From positions 496,001-560,000 of the forward strand of contig NZ_CP093397.1 in the NCBI RefSeq assembly GCF_029027585.1: 64,000 bases of DNA, given 5' to 3'. The notes below the pieces were generated by a model. The model made no database searches. It had not been told where the DNA came from and worked only from the letters and a program-made list of their open reading frames with translations. Both the position numbers and the translations under genes were made by a program. Source of the stretch: Sulfurimonas sp. (lineage in GTDB: Bacteria > Campylobacterota > Campylobacteria > Campylobacterales > Sulfurimonadaceae). Below are positions 42,118 through 53,921 of the stretch, one piece after another; within the stretch, counting starts at the first letter, position 1, and every line of letters begins with the position of its first letter.

Positions 42118-42996
42118 ATGAAATTAATTTTAAATACAACGGAAGCATTAATTTATGTGATTGATTTAGAAAATAATGAAATTATATATGCTAATACTAA
42201 ATGCATAGAAGAGTTCGGTAATGTAATTGGAAAGACATGTTATAAAGTTCTACAAAAAGATAAAGAATGCCTATGTGAGTTTTGCCCTTTAGCTGAAATA
42301 GAGAACCCATTAGAGTATCTTTTAGAAACAATATTCGAATGGGAAAATAAAAATTCTTTAAATAACAAGCATTATCTTTTTAAAGATCGGATTATTTTAT
42401 GGGAAAATAATAAAAAAGTTCAATTAAAAACAGCTATAGATATAACAAAACAAAAAAAAATTGAAGAAAAAATTTTAGAACTTGCACATTATGATGAATT
42501 AACAAAATTACCAAATAGAGTTTTATTTAAAGAGTATTTACAAAGAGCTATGAAAAGAAGTGGTAGAACATCTGAATATAATGCACTACTTTTTATAGAC
42601 TTAGATAATTTTAAAATTATAAATGATACTTTAGGTCATACTATTGGAGATAAAGTACTTGTAGAAGTTGCTCAAAGGATTAAAAACTCTGTTCGAGAAA
42701 ATGATATTGTTGGAAGAATAGGTGGCGATGAATTTGTTGTTTTAATAGATATAAATGAAAAAAATATAAAACTTATTGAGGAAAAACTAATAGCTATAAC
42801 AGAAAAAATACTTTATAGTGTAAAATCAGCATACGGCGTCATTAAAAATGACCTCCGTATTAGTGCAAGTATTGGAATAAAGTTCTTCAATAATGATGAT
42901 TTTTCTATAGTTGAGCTTATGGAACATGCTGACATTGCGATGTATAAAGCTAAACTAAATGGGAAAAATACTTTCTGCTTTAGTTCACACTTTTAA
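42118..42996 (+). CDS. PAS-GGDEF diguanylate cyclase
   Basis: The 292-residue soluble protein has a PAS domain (1-110) and a GGDEF domain (120-290). GGDEF is at 202-206 with an intact inhibitory site RxxD at 193-196, so an active, product-inhibited enzyme making c-di-GMP is expected. The PAS domain carries Cys41, Cys51, Cys53 and Cys56; some PAS families keep such cysteines, and they could bind metal or sense redox. No strong ribosome site is visible before the ATG. It converges on purH with a four-base overlap. Confidence 0.9.
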   Translation: MKLILNTTEALIYVIDLENNEIIYANTKCIEEFGNVIGKTCYKVLQKDKECLCEFCPLAEIENPLEYLLETIFEWENKNSLNNKHYLFKDRIILWENNKKVQLKTAIDITKQKKIEEKILELAHYDELTKLPNRVLFKEYLQRAMKRSGRTSEYNALLFIDLDNFKIINDTLGHTIGDKVLVEVAQRIKNSVRENDIVGRIGGDEFVVLIDINEKNIKLIEEKLIAITEKILYSVKSAYGVIKNDLRISASIGIKFFNNDDFSIVELMEHADIAMYKAKLNGKNTFCFSSHF

Positions 42997-44531
42997 TGTA
43001 AAAAGTGGCGAATTTCTGAGAAATATAAACTCATACCAAATTCATTGGCAGCATCTATAATCTCTTGATCTCTGATACTTCCACCTGGTTCAATTATATT
43101 TTTTACACCAGCTTGTGCTGCTGCATCAATAGAATCTCTAAATGGAAAAAATGCTTCAGATGCGAGAGCCGCACCACTTACATCAAGTCCCATATCTTTT
43201 GCTTTTTTCAAAGCACATTGAGCAGCATCTACACGACTTGTCATACCCATACCAACTGCTACCATGGCAGAGTTTTTAACATATACAACACAGTTTGATT
43301 TTGTGAGAGATGCAACTTTATACGCTATCTCTAAATCTTTCATGTCTTGCTCAGATGCTGCATTTTTAGATACTAGTTTTGCATTTTTAACTTCATCAGC
43401 TCCAACTTTATCAGCATCTTGATAAACAAAACCACCATCAATATGTTTAAAATCTTTTTTATCATTTGCAAGTATTAATTTATCACTTCCCATCTCAAAA
43501 AGTTTTATACGCTTTTTCTTTGCGAACACTTCTTGAGCTTCTTGGGTAATATAACCAGCAATTACAACTTCCAAAAATATTTCATTCATTTTCTCAGCCA
43601 ACTCTTTGTTAACCGTTCCATTTACTGCAACAACACCACCAAAAGCAGAAACTGGGTCACATTTTAAAGCTTCTATATACGCATCTAGTAAGTTGTCTTT
43701 TATAGCAAAACCACAAGGATTTCCATGCTTAGAGATACAAACAGCATTATCCTCTCCAAAAGCAGATGCTATCTTCACAGCACCATTTAAATCGTTAAGA
43801 TTGTTAAAACTTGCCTCACCTTTTAATGTTGTGAAGTTGTTTTTGAAGTGCTTATCAAACTCATATAAGGCACCTTGTTGATGAGGATTCTCACCATATC
43901 TTGTAGCCATTACTTTGTTTCCAACTATAAACTGTTTCTCACCAAAACCTTCATTAAATCGTTCATTCATATAATTTGCTATCATGCTATCGTAAGCCGC
44001 TGTATGTTCATACGCTTTTATCATGTAACCACGACGAAATTCTTTAGTATTTTTTTCATTTTCTATCGCATCTATAACTTCACTATAGTCCTCTACATTT
44101 GTAACGACAATAACAGCATCAAAGTTTTTTGCAGCAGAACGAACCATAGCAGGTCCGCCAATATCTATGTTTTCTATAATATCATCAAAATCGTCAGTTC
44201 TTTCGATAGTTTCTTTAAAAGGATACAGATTTACACAGACCAAATCAATAGACTCAACACCTAACTCTTTTGCTTGGTCAATATGTGATTGTTTGTCACG
44301 ACGATGTAAAATACCACCATGAACGAAAGGATTTAAAGTTTTAACACGCCCTTCAAAACACTCAGGAAATTTTGTAACCTCATCAATCTCAATAGCTTTG
44401 ATGCCAGAATCAACTAACTTTTTATAAGTTCCACCAGTTGAAATAATCTCATAACCATTTTTTACTAAAGATGTACAAAACTCTACAACGCCATTTTTAT
44501 CACTAACACTAACTAATGCTCTTTTTGCCAA
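42993..44531 (-). CDS. purH: Bifunctional AICAR transformylase / IMP cyclohydrolase
   Basis: Last two steps of IMP synthesis. The 512-residue protein has an N-terminal MGS-like cyclohydrolase domain ([27 protein letters not shown]) and the transformylase with [12 protein letters not shown] (catalytic Lys-His) and [12 protein letters not shown]. Full length. It stands alone, away from purL. Confidence 0.95.
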   Translation of the reverse strand: MAKRALVSVSDKNGVVEFCTSLVKNGYEIISTGGTYKKLVDSGIKAIEIDEVTKFPECFEGRVKTLNPFVHGGILHRRDKQSHIDQAKELGVESIDLVCVNLYPFKETIERTDDFDDIIENIDIGGPAMVRSAAKNFDAVIVVTNVEDYSEVIDAIENEKNTKEFRRGYMIKAYEHTAAYDSMIANYMNERFNEGFGEKQFIVGNKVMATRYGENPHQQGALYEFDKHFKNNFTTLKGEASFNNLNDLNGAVKIASAFGEDNAVCISKHGNPCGFAIKDNLLDAYIEALKCDPVSAFGGVVAVNGTVNKELAEKMNEIFLEVVIAGYITQEAQEVFAKKKRIKLFEMGSDKLILANDKKDFKHIDGGFVYQDADKVGADEVKNAKLVSKNAASEQDMKDLEIAYKVASLTKSNCVVYVKNSAMVAVGMGMTSRVDAAQCALKKAKDMGLDVSGAALASEAFFPFRDSIDAAAQAGVKNIIEPGGSIRDQEIIDAANEFGMSLYFSEIRHFLH

Positions 44532-44606
44532 AAATTATCCTTTTTATTATTATGGAATTTTATCTAAAATAAGATTATGGTTTTATGAAAATGAAGAGCA
44601 ATAGTA

Positions 44607-46802
44607 TTAAACATTATCTTTAAATTTATCACGAATTTTTAAGAATTCTTCAATATTTTCTAAAAAGATGTCTAAAAGTTTTGGGTCAAAATGTTTTCCT
44701 CTTTCTTCTTTAAAAAGCTCTAAAATTTTATCTAATTCCCACGCTTTTTTATAGCTTCTATCACTTCCTAAAGCATCAAAAACATCTGCAATAGCCGTGA
44801 TTCTTCCAAAAATATGAATTTTTTCACCGACTATCTTATTTGGATATCCATTTCCATCCCATTTTTCATGATGAGTATAAGCGACGATTGCTGCTGCTTT
44901 TAGTATGCGTCTTTTTGATTTTTTCAAAATATTATAACCGAGTTCACTATGAGTTTGCATGATTTTCCATTCTTCCTCATCTAGCCTTCCCGGTTTTAAG
45001 AGTATCTTATCTGGAATACCAACTTTACCGATATCATGCATAGGAGATGCACTATATATCAACTCTGCATTTTTATCACTAAGTCCAGATAACAGAGCTA
45101 ATAACTTTGAATACTCAGCAACTCTCTTAACATGAAAACCTGTTTCTTTTGAGCGTGTCTCACCAACCTCACCCATACGATATATAATCTCTTTTTGAGT
45201 CTCCTCAAGTTCAGTATGAAGTTTTACGAACTCTGTCATATTATGGCTAATAGACATATATTCTATGATATTATCATCTGCATCTTTAATAGGGATAATA
45301 GTACTATGCACATAATAAGAACTTGCATCTTTTGCAATATGTCTTATTTCTCCAGTCCATCTATCACCGCCTAGTATTGTGTTCCATATATTTTTATACA
45401 AACTTGGTGCATTTTCAGGATGGCGTAGCATAACATGTGAATTACCTATAAGTTCTTTTTCTGTATATCCAGATATATCACAAAAAGCTTGATTTACATA
45501 TGTTATTGTCCCATCTACTTTTAAACGAGATAAAATATTACTTACATCAATTGCTTTTTCATACTCTGAGGAGCGTTTATACATCTCTTGGAAATTACCC
45601 TCTGAGATATTTAGTTCATTTTCAAGATGCTCTTTCATCGTCTCAATAGCTGTTATGTCAATTCTAATACCTATATACTCAATAATATTTCCATAATAGT
45701 CCACTATAGGGCTTATTACAGTATCTACATAATAAGCTTCTCCATTTTTTTTACGGTTTTTAACTATTCCAAACCATGACTCTTTATTTTTAATAGTCTT
45801 CCATAGCTCTTTAAATACTTCTGATGACATATCCTTATGCCGTATTAAATTATGTGATTTACCTATTAGTTCACTCTCTCTATATCCCGAAAGTTCACAA
45901 AATCTATCATTTACATAGGTAATATTACCTTTCAAATCTGTCTTAGATACTATTGTACTTCTATCAACCGCATCTTTGTATTCGTTTAGTAATTGTTGTT
46001 TACATAAAATTTCTCTACTTTTACGGTTTGACTCAATAGCTGCATCAACTTTGAGTACAAATTCTTCAATATTAAATGGTTTTTTTATAAAATCATAAGC
46101 ACCTAGTTTTAATGAACTTCTTACCAGTTCAGGATCACTTTTTCCAGAAATAACTATAACAGGAATTGGACATTTCTCAGGAATAGACTTGATCTCTCTA
46201 ATAACATCTAGACCATGCTTACCAGGGAGTTCCATATCAAGGAGTATAAGGTTTATCCTACTAACTTTTAATTGTTCCAAAGCCTGCTCTGCATCTTCAG
46301 CCTCTACAATATTATAGTTTCTTACATTAAGTATTGACTCTATATATTTTCTAATTAGTTTAGAATCATCTACAACTAAAATATTACTATTATGATTTCT
46401 TTCTATAGAGTGTATAACCTGGTCTATAGCAACTATAGAGTTATTAAAATACTTATCTTTAACTAGATAGTCTAAAATACCATTCTTAAAAAGGTTCTCT
46501 CTTGTCTGGATATCTGTTTCCGCGGTAAGTATAATAATCTTTGCTTTACTCAAACGCTTAACTTCTAGTACAAGCTCTTCACCATAGGCATCGGGAAGGT
46601 TAAGATCTAAAATAATAAAATCATATTTCGTATTTACAAGATTATAAGAAGCGGTTGCATAATCAAATACCTGCTTACATATATAACCCTTATCTACTAA
46701 TATCTTATTAATAGAATTATTTACAAATTCAGAGTCTTCTACAATCAAAATTTTATATAATGAATTTTCAATATTCTGCTCATACTTATCACAATATAAC
46801 AT
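44607..46802 (-). CDS. REC-REC-PAS-PAS-HD-GYP response regulator
   Basis: The 731-residue cytoplasmic protein has REC1 (about 15-130, phosphoacceptor in ILDLNLPD), REC2 (about 140-255, LLDMELPG), two PAS domains (about 275-385 and 405-520, each with a YVN.FC..SGY pattern), and an HD-GYP phosphodiesterase (about 540-715) with HDIGKVGIPD and HHEKWDGNGYP. All metal ligands appear present, so c-di-GMP hydrolysis is expected, gated by phosphorylation and a PAS signal. No kinase gene is adjacent. It lies 1.6 kb from a PAS-GGDEF gene with the opposite activity. Confidence 0.92.
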   Translation of the reverse strand: MLYCDKYEQNIENSLYKILIVEDSEFVNNSINKILVDKGYICKQVFDYATASYNLVNTKYDFIILDLNLPDAYGEELVLEVKRLSKAKIIILTAETDIQTRENLFKNGILDYLVKDKYFNNSIVAIDQVIHSIERNHNSNILVVDDSKLIRKYIESILNVRNYNIVEAEDAEQALEQLKVSRINLILLDMELPGKHGLDVIREIKSIPEKCPIPVIVISGKSDPELVRSSLKLGAYDFIKKPFNIEEFVLKVDAAIESNRKSREILCKQQLLNEYKDAVDRSTIVSKTDLKGNITYVNDRFCELSGYRESELIGKSHNLIRHKDMSSEVFKELWKTIKNKESWFGIVKNRKKNGEAYYVDTVISPIVDYYGNIIEYIGIRIDITAIETMKEHLENELNISEGNFQEMYKRSSEYEKAIDVSNILSRLKVDGTITYVNQAFCDISGYTEKELIGNSHVMLRHPENAPSLYKNIWNTILGGDRWTGEIRHIAKDASSYYVHSTIIPIKDADDNIIEYMSISHNMTEFVKLHTELEETQKEIIYRMGEVGETRSKETGFHVKRVAEYSKLLALLSGLSDKNAELIYSASPMHDIGKVGIPDKILLKPGRLDEEEWKIMQTHSELGYNILKKSKRRILKAAAIVAYTHHEKWDGNGYPNKIVGEKIHIFGRITAIADVFDALGSDRSYKKAWELDKILELFKEERGKHFDPKLLDIFLENIEEFLKIRDKFKDNV

Positions 46803-46949
46803 TTATTTATAACCTTTAAAAGACTTAATAAACAAGCATACTATAAAAAATATTAAAAAATGATTTTTAAAATTAAACTTTCTTAAATTTAAACTTTCTC
46901 AAAGATATTTTTTATTACTATATTTAAATAAATTTACATGAGGCTCAAT

Positions 46950-47899
46950 ATGCGAAAAATTGCTATTTTATGTTCTGGTGGAGATGTGTCTGGAATGAAT
47001 CCAGCACTAAAACATTTTGTTGAATATTCACTTCAAAAAAATCTTATTCCTTATTTTATTTATGATGGTTATGAAGGCTTGATTGACAACAGCATAAAAA
47101 AAGTTACTTACTGTGATGTGTCAGGAATTATCACTCGTGGTGGAACTAAAATAAGAACTTCAAGAAGCGAAAGATTTATGCAAAAAAGGTATAGACAAAT
47201 CGCAAAAAATAACTTAGATGCTCTAAACATTAACATGCTTATTGTTTTAGGGGGAGATGGCTCCTTTGTTGGTCTTGATATTTTTCACAAAGAACATGGA
47301 GTTATATTTTGTGGTGTTCCTTCTACTATTGACAATGACATCAACGGAACAGATTACTGTTTGGGTGTTGACACAGCACTTAACATCATAAAAACATCTA
47401 TAGATGCTTTGCGAGATACCGCTTCATCCTTTAAAAGAGCCTTTGTTATTGAAACTATGGAAGAGATTGTGGTTATTTAGCACTTGTTTCGCATCTCACT
47501 TCAGGTTCTGAACTTTGCTTAATTCCTGAAGTAGAATATGACCTTAAGTCTTATGAAGAAAAATTCAAAAATCAAATAAAAAATGGAAGAAAATACTTTA
47601 TAGCAATCGTTTCAGAAGGTATAAAACAAGATTCACAAGAGATAGCACAATGGTTTGAGAAAAAAATAGGTATAGAAGCAAGAGTTAGTGTTTTAGGACA
47701 TATTCAAAGAGGTGGAAATCCTAGCATCTATGATAGACTTATGGCATATAAGTTTATAACTCATGCTATAGATGGACTACTAGAGCAAAAAACAAATAGT
47801 GTCATCTGTTATACTAAAAAAGGTTTTGTTTATAAAAGTATACAAGAGGTTGTTAGTAGTCCAAAAAAATTGGACCCTAACCTATTGAATTTATTGTAA
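46950..47899 (+). CDS. pfkA: ATP-type 6-phosphofructokinase (frame-interrupted)
   Basis: Phosphorylates fructose 6-phosphate. Motifs are LCSGGDVSGMNPA, GGDGSFVGLD (the Gly of the ATP-dependent class), PSTIDNDINGTDYCLG with the catalytic Asp, and VLGHIQRGGNPSIYDR. The frame breaks after ETM near 47458; one more G in ATGGAAG gives the canonical ETMGRDCGYLAL and continues to 47899, about 316 residues. I use the ATG at 46950 with GAGG upstream rather than 46938. In an autotroph it would serve glycogen breakdown or mixed-direction flux. Confidence 0.9.
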
Positions 47900-47907
47900 A
47901 AAAGAGA

Positions 47908-50124
47908 TTAAATATCTCTCTCTATAACTCTTTGGAATGTTTTAAAATAACTGTCTTTTAAGTTTTTCATGCTTAAAGTAACATCGTTTACTTTTATGAA
48001 GTCACCACCAACTGTTCCGATTTTTTCAACACTTGATTGTTCATCTAACATAGCTTCAAAAGCTTCACAATTTTCAGATTTTACTTCTATGATAGCACGA
48101 CTCATAGACTCAGCAAATATATCTCTTTCATCAGAAATACTCATCTCAACATCACAACCAAAACCAGAAGTTGCTGACATCTTTGCTAATGCAATAGCTA
48201 CACCACCAGAACTTGCATCTTTAGCACACTCTAGTAAGTTCTTTTTGTTAGCTTCTATAACTAAGTCCCAAAGAGCAAGTTCATTTTTGTAGTTTATCTC
48301 AGGTAAAACACCTGCGACAGTATGACAAATCTCTTTCATATAAAGTGAACCACCAAACTCGCTTTTACTCTCACCAACTAAATAAAGTGAATTACCTTGC
48401 GCTTGAAATGAAGACATTAAAACATTGTTTTGATCATCATTTACACCAACAGTTGCGATAGATGGAGTTGGGAAAACTGAAACACCATTTGTTTCATTAT
48501 AAAGTGAAACATTACCACCAATTACAGGAGTTGTAAGTTCTGAACAAGCTTCTTTAATACCTAAACAGCCCTGACCAAATTGCCACATAACTTCTGGGTT
48601 TTCAGGGTTACCATAGTTTAAACAGTCTGTAATTGCCAAAGGTCTTGCACCACTCATTGCAACATTTCTACCACTTTCTATGACAGCGGCAGCAGCTCCA
48701 CCTCTAGGGTCTATGTAACAATAACGAACATTGCAATCAGCACTCATGGCAAGTGCCTTGCCATTTTCTTTTATACGAACAACAGAGGCATCTAACATAC
48801 CACCATTCTTGATAGTATTTGTTTGCACCATAGAATCATACTGAGTATATATCCAAGATTTATCTACAACTTCCATAGACTTGATTAAAGTTTCAAAAGC
48901 ATCTTGATTTGAAACTTTATTAAAATCATTAATAGTTACAGATGCCAAAGCATCTAAGTAAGTTGGTTTAGTCATTGGACGATTAAGTTCTGGTGCTTCT
49001 TCACTTACAGGGTCAACAGGAACATCAGCACACTTTTCTCCATGCCAAAAAAGTTCCATATTTCCAGTTGCGGTAACTTCACCAACAACAGCGGCATCTA
49101 AATCCCACTTTTCAAATATATCTATAATCGCTTGTTCTGAACCTTTTTTAGCACATAGAAGCATTCTTTCTTGAGATTCACTAAGCATAAAATCATAAGG
49201 AGTCATATTTTCTTCACGAGCGGGAACACGGTCTAGATGCATTATCATTCCAGAGCCACTTCTTCCTGCCATTTCAAAGGCAGATGAAGTAAGTCCAGCA
49301 GCACCCATATCTTGAATACCAACAACATAGTCAGTTTTAAAAAGTTCTAAACAAGCTTCAAGTAAAAGTTTTTCAGTAAAAGGATCCCCAACTTGAACAG
49401 TAGGACGAAGAGATTTTGACTCTTCTGTAAAACTATCAGAACTCATAACAGCTCCACCAAGCCCATCTCTACCTGTTTTTGCACCAACATACATTACAGG
49501 ATTTCCGATACCTTCTGCTTTACCATAAAAAATCTCATCACTTTTTGCAAGACCAAGAGTAAAAGCGTTTACTAAGATATTGCCATTATAACACTCATCA
49601 AAACTTGTTTCACCACCAATAGTTGGAACACCCATACAGTTACCATAAGAGCCGATACCATCTACAACACCGCGAACCAAAAAGCGTTGATGAGCTGATA
49701 TTTTGTCATCATTCATAACATTACCAAATCTAAGTGCGTTTAAATTTGCAATAGGACGAGCACCCATAGTAAATACATCACGCATGATTCCACCAACACC
49801 AGTTGCTGCACCTTGAAAAGGTTCAATAAACGAAGGGTGATTATGTGACTCCATCTTAAATACAGCCGCATAACCATCACCAATATCTATAACACCAGCA
49901 TTTTCACCAGGACCTTGAATAACCCATGGAGCAGAAGTAGGAAAACCTTTTAAGTGAACTTTTGAAGATTTGTAAGAACAATGCTCACTCCACATAGCTG
50001 AAAATATACCCAACTCAACGATATTTGGCTCACGACCTAAAATCTCTTTCATATGTACATAATCATCTTGACTTAACTTATGGTCTGCTAATACTTGTTC
50101 TATATTTTCTAGTTGTTGGCTCAC
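47908..50124 (-). CDS. purL: Phosphoribosylformylglycinamidine synthase, PurL subunit
   Basis: The 738 residues are the small, stand-alone PurL class that works with separate PurS and PurQ. Signatures are [18 protein letters not shown], the ATP site [20 protein letters not shown], and [16 protein letters not shown]. It converts FGAR to FGAM. It converges on pfkA with eight bases between stops. No purS or purQ is seen in the window. Confidence 0.95.
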   Translation of the reverse strand: MSQQLENIEQVLADHKLSQDDYVHMKEILGREPNIVELGIFSAMWSEHCSYKSSKVHLKGFPTSAPWVIQGPGENAGVIDIGDGYAAVFKMESHNHPSFIEPFQGAATGVGGIMRDVFTMGARPIANLNALRFGNVMNDDKISAHQRFLVRGVVDGIGSYGNCMGVPTIGGETSFDECYNGNILVNAFTLGLAKSDEIFYGKAEGIGNPVMYVGAKTGRDGLGGAVMSSDSFTEESKSLRPTVQVGDPFTEKLLLEACLELFKTDYVVGIQDMGAAGLTSSAFEMAGRSGSGMIMHLDRVPAREENMTPYDFMLSESQERMLLCAKKGSEQAIIDIFEKWDLDAAVVGEVTATGNMELFWHGEKCADVPVDPVSEEAPELNRPMTKPTYLDALASVTINDFNKVSNQDAFETLIKSMEVVDKSWIYTQYDSMVQTNTIKNGGMLDASVVRIKENGKALAMSADCNVRYCYIDPRGGAAAAVIESGRNVAMSGARPLAITDCLNYGNPENPEVMWQFGQGCLGIKEACSELTTPVIGGNVSLYNETNGVSVFPTPSIATVGVNDDQNNVLMSSFQAQGNSLYLVGESKSEFGGSLYMKEICHTVAGVLPEINYKNELALWDLVIEANKKNLLECAKDASSGGVAIALAKMSATSGFGCDVEMSISDERDIFAESMSRAIIEVKSENCEAFEAMLDEQSSVEKIGTVGGDFIKVNDVTLSMKNLKDSYFKTFQRVIERDI

Positions 50125-50186
50125 AATGGAATCCTAAAAATTGGTTTTTAAATGTGGATTATATCTAAAGGAAAGTAAAAGTTGTT

Positions 50187-50714
50187 TTAATGAAAAGAAA
50201 AGTCAATTTTTTTGCGGATATTTTTCTTTAGTGAGAAGATATTTATATACTCTATTTTTAATATTTCATACTCTTTTTTAGTTTTTGGTAACTTTAGAAC
50301 AAACTCATCTTCTACTTCTTTACCTATCATAGATTTAGCAAGTGGAGAGTGAACAGATATTAGTCCATTTTCAGGCTCACTTTCTAAAACACCACATAGA
50401 GTATAGGTTTCTTCTTCATCTGTATCAAGATTTAGTATATTTACAGTGCTTCCAAAGCTTACTTTTTTGTGTTTAAATGAAGATGGATCGATAATTTGCG
50501 ATTTTTCAATCATCGAGTTAAGAAGGAAAAGTCTTCTATCTATAAAACGAAGCTTCTCTTTTGCAGCGTGATAATCAGCATTTTCACTTCTATCACCCTG
50601 AGCAGCAGCTACAAGTTTTTCCTCAGCAGTTTTTGGTTTTTCGACCTCTAGTAAAAATTTAAACTCTTCTACTAAAAGGTCATAACCTTCTATAGTCATC
50701 GGTTCTTTATTCAT
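50187..50714 (-). CDS. greA: Transcription elongation factor GreA/GreB family
   Basis: The 175-residue protein has an N-terminal coiled coil with AAAQGDRSENADYHAAKEK, including the acidic tip residues that enter the polymerase channel, and a C-terminal FKBP-like domain (SPLAKSMIGKEVEDEF). It rescues backtracked RNA polymerase by stimulating transcript cleavage. A basic tail of about 20 residues goes beyond the usual end. A second ATG five codons in is an alternative start. Confidence 0.85.
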   Translation of the reverse strand: MNKEPMTIEGYDLLVEEFKFLLEVEKPKTAEEKLVAAAQGDRSENADYHAAKEKLRFIDRRLFLLNSMIEKSQIIDPSSFKHKKVSFGSTVNILNLDTDEEETYTLCGVLESEPENGLISVHSPLAKSMIGKEVEDEFVLKLPKTKKEYEILKIEYINIFSLKKNIRKKIDFSFH

Positions 50715-50725
50715 AAGTAACTTTT

Positions 50726-51052
50726 TTAATGGTTAAAACCAACTATGTAGTAAGTTTCTTTATTATCTAATTTATTTACTGTTATTTTAAATTTGTCACT
50801 AAAATGTTTAACTTTTTCATGCGCTTCTTGTGCAATTTCACTTGAAGGTGCTTCTATTTTTATCTTAAAACAATCGTTTGTATTTGACATAGCTACATAA
50901 GAACCATCTATTTTTAGATGGTCATGTAAATCCATAATATGCTTTCTTATCTTTTCATATCCAGCAGTATTGTTCTCTATTCTTTCTAATTGACTCAACA
51001 AAGCACTATTTGGTGCATAACCTAATTGTGTTAACATTGCATCTCTTTGCAT
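50726..51052 (-). CDS. Small protein of unknown function
   Basis: The 108-residue soluble protein has a helical N-terminal half and an alternating second half (SYVAMSNTNDCFKIKIEAPS, TYYIVGFNH). No family is recognised. It lies 11 bases before the gre gene, likely in one transcript, and is divergent from the HDOD gene. Confidence 0.6.
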   Translation of the reverse strand: MQRDAMLTQLGYAPNSALLSQLERIENNTAGYEKIRKHIMDLHDHLKIDGSYVAMSNTNDCFKIKIEAPSSEIAQEAHEKVKHFSDKFKITVNKLDNKETYYIVGFNH

Positions 51053-51172
51053 TTTTACCCCTAAAGTTTATTTATTTTTAAAATAATAACAGTTATTTGT
51101 AAATATTCAGTATTAATTTATTTGCATATACTATAATGATATAAACAAATAAAATAATTTAAAGAGAGTACC

Positions 51173-51973
51173 ATGACTGATGACATTTTAAAAAAGATTA
51201 AACAACTTCCACCTTTACCAGAGTCTGCAATGCAGATAGAAGCGGTTTATCAAGATCCAAATAGCAGTTTTAACGACATGGTTAAGATTTTAGAAAAAGA
51301 TCCTCTTTTAACAGCAGATATTTTAAAAGCTGCAAACTCTCCTCTTTATGGTTTTTCTCGTGAGATAAATGCAATCAGCCAAGCAGTTGGTCTATTTGGT
51401 ATGGGAACTGTTCGTGGTTTTGCACTTGCAAGTATTGTTAAAAAAAGTTTTACTCTTGACTTATCTCCTTATGGAATAGACAACGATATGTTCTCAGCAC
51501 TTTCTAAAAAACAACATGGACTTATGACTTCATGGTGCATGAGAAAAGAAAATAAACTTCTAGGTGTTTTATCTCCAGCAGCTTTTCTTGTTGAAATTGG
51601 TAAAGTTCTTATAGCTCAACAAATCATCTCAGAGAACAAACAAGACGCTTTTAGAGATGCTTTAGCCGAGCTAGGTGATGTTGAAGCTGCTGAGCGAAAG
51701 ATTTTAGGAGTAGATACACCTGAAGTTAGTGCAACTGTATTTAAGCACTGGAGATTTGAAGAAGGTTTAGTTGATGTTATCGCTAACTGTCAAAGTCCAG
51801 ATAAAGCAGAACCTGAGGACAAAAGACCTGCACAAATTCTTCATGTTGTTCGTACTTGTGTTCCTATAAATGGTGCAATAACAGATGCTAGTATAGATGC
51901 AGCAAAAGTACTCTTAACAAAATACGACCTTGATATGGAAAGCTTTGATAAAGCAATAGAAAACGCTAGATAA
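51173..51973 (+). CDS. HDOD domain protein
   Basis: The 266-residue protein begins ILKKIKQLPPLPESAMQIEA, the standard HDOD start, and contains VKILEKDPLLTADILKAANS and a later VEIGKVLIA. HDOD proteins are HD-like regulators usually lacking phosphohydrolase metal residues; they act in motility, biofilm and stress signalling. GAGAG precedes the ATG. It is followed by rnr after seven bases. Confidence 0.88.
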   Translation: MTDDILKKIKQLPPLPESAMQIEAVYQDPNSSFNDMVKILEKDPLLTADILKAANSPLYGFSREINAISQAVGLFGMGTVRGFALASIVKKSFTLDLSPYGIDNDMFSALSKKQHGLMTSWCMRKENKLLGVLSPAAFLVEIGKVLIAQQIISENKQDAFRDALAELGDVEAAERKILGVDTPEVSATVFKHWRFEEGLVDVIANCQSPDKAEPEDKRPAQILHVVRTCVPINGAITDASIDAAKVLLTKYDLDMESFDKAIENAR

Positions 51974-51980
51974 GATAAAT

Positions 51981-53921
51981 TTGAAATCTCTACTAATTCG
52001 GCTCACTCTTGGTTTGAGTGAGCAAGATATCATCTCAGACGAACGCTCTCATATAACAGATTTTTTAGCCAAAAAATATATAACTAAAAAAGACAATATA
52101 TATAAATTCAACTCAAAATACCGTGCTGGAACTTTAGGGCTTATTCAAAAAGACACAGCCTACTTAAATGTCATTGGCGAAAATATTCGTGATTTATTTA
52201 TAGCTGAAGGTGATTTAGGAGATGCTAAAGAGGGTGACCTTATTATCGCTCAAAGACTTCTTGGCATTAGAGGAACTCCTCGTGCAAAAATTGCACAGAT
52301 AGTAGGTCGAGCACTTTCATATAGTGTTGCATATATAATTTCAAAAGATGAACATAAATCTTTAGTAAATTTAAAAACTGACTATCCCACTGGAGTTGAA
52401 CTTGCCCAAGAGACTCTAGATGCCTATGATATAGGTGATGTTTTTAAAATCAACAATCAAGAAAACTCCATAATACAAAAACTTGGGAACTTAAAAGACC
52501 CTCTTGTTGATGAAAGAATAGTTTTAGCACAGTACAACAAACATGATGAATTTGACGCCGAAGTTTTAAAAATTGCTACATCATTTAAAAATGTAGATGC
52601 ATCTAAATATAAAAATAGAGTTGATTTAAGAGATTTAACTTTTTGTACTATCGACCCTGTAACAGCAAAAGATTATGATGATGCCATCTATTGGGACGAT
52701 AAAAAAACCACTCTATTTGTAGCTATCGCAGATGTAAGTGAGTATGTGACTCCTTTTGGAACTATTGATAATGAAGCTATATATAGAAGTTTTTCTATCT
52801 ACTTACCACATCGTTCTATCCCTATGTTACCAAGACAACTTAGTGAAACTCTTTGTTCACTTCAACCCAATGTTGATAGATTAGCTTATGTTTTTGAAAT
52901 GAAACTTGATGTTAATACTCTTGAAGTTACAAAGTCTAAAGTTTATGAAGCTATCATCCACTCCAAAAGAAGATTCAATTATGAAGAGATAGATGATTTT
53001 TTTGATGGCAAATTAAAACCAAAAAATGATTCAGAAGTAAAAATATTTTCTTGGATTAAAAAATTACGCATTATTACAGATAAACTAAAAGAAAAACGAT
53101 TAAAAGTTGGTTATGACTTTCGCTCAAACGAATTAGAAATGAAAATTGATGAAAAATCAAATATCGTATCTACGACTTTTGCAAAAGAAACTCCATCGCA
53201 TTCGCTCATTGAAGACTGTATGCTTTTAGCAAACAAAGAAGCAGCATCTAAATACACTAGAGGCATCTTTAGAATTCACGAAGAACCAACTCAGTCTAAA
53301 ATTCAAATACTTTACCAAGAGTTAGCAGGTATAGGAATGAATATAGATATTAAAAACTCTATGAAAGAAACCATAACAGATATACAAACTCAAGCTAAAG
53401 ATATGGACTTAGAAACAGAAGTTGATACTTTAATCATTCGTTCACAGATGCAAGCAAAGTATGCTCCTTTAAATGCAGGACATTTTGGACTTGGTTTTGA
53501 GGCATATACTCATTTTACTTCTCCCATTAGAAGATATAGCGATTTAATAGTACATAGACTTTTAAAAGCCATAAACAATAATGACAAAGAAGAAGGCTCT
53601 TATGTTTTGAGAAATATTGAAGCACTTAGTATGACAATAAGTGAAAAAGAAAGAGAAGCTAGTAGTATAGAAATAGAATTTACCCAAAGAAAGTTTGCTA
53701 GATGGGCGCAAAATAACTTAAACAAAGAGTTTAAAGCTCGTATAACATCAACTGAGCCAGAGTACAAGGCCGAAATTAACGGTGAAATAAGTGGTGCGAG
53801 AATAAATATAACAGCATCTGAGAATGCTGTACTTTTTGAAGATGTAACTATCTGCATAAACAAAGTTGATATTGCAAAAGCTAAAATTTTTGCTCATGTT
53901 TTAAAGAGCGATGATGTATAA
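51981..53921 (+). CDS. rnr: Ribonuclease R
   Basis: A 3'-5' exoribonuclease of 646 residues, with the RNB active site TIDPVTAKDYDDAIYW holding the metal Asp residues, HLLP-type PHRSIPMLPRQLSETLCSL, and YTHFTSPIRRYSDLIVHRLL. The N-terminal RNA-binding region and the C-terminal S1-like part are short, as is usual in this phylum. The start is TTG. The stop lies inside the holA start region (GATGATGTATAA). Confidence 0.92.
   Translation: MKSLLIRLTLGLSEQDIISDERSHITDFLAKKYITKKDNIYKFNSKYRAGTLGLIQKDTAYLNVIGENIRDLFIAEGDLGDAKEGDLIIAQRLLGIRGTPRAKIAQIVGRALSYSVAYIISKDEHKSLVNLKTDYPTGVELAQETLDAYDIGDVFKINNQENSIIQKLGNLKDPLVDERIVLAQYNKHDEFDAEVLKIATSFKNVDASKYKNRVDLRDLTFCTIDPVTAKDYDDAIYWDDKKTTLFVAIADVSEYVTPFGTIDNEAIYRSFSIYLPHRSIPMLPRQLSETLCSLQPNVDRLAYVFEMKLDVNTLEVTKSKVYEAIIHSKRRFNYEEIDDFFDGKLKPKNDSEVKIFSWIKKLRIITDKLKEKRLKVGYDFRSNELEMKIDEKSNIVSTTFAKETPSHSLIEDCMLLANKEAASKYTRGIFRIHEEPTQSKIQILYQELAGIGMNIDIKNSMKETITDIQTQAKDMDLETEVDTLIIRSQMQAKYAPLNAGHFGLGFEAYTHFTSPIRRYSDLIVHRLLKAINNNDKEEGSYVLRNIEALSMTISEKEREASSIEIEFTQRKFARWAQNNLNKEFKARITSTEPEYKAEINGEISGARINITASENAVLFEDVTICINKVDIAKAKIFAHVLKSDDV

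Noticed and set aside
42986-43009. Hairpin at the purH/GGDEF convergent end as a terminator
   Set aside because: The CACTTTT/AAAAAGTG stem is short and A/T-rich, and no U tract follows on either strand.
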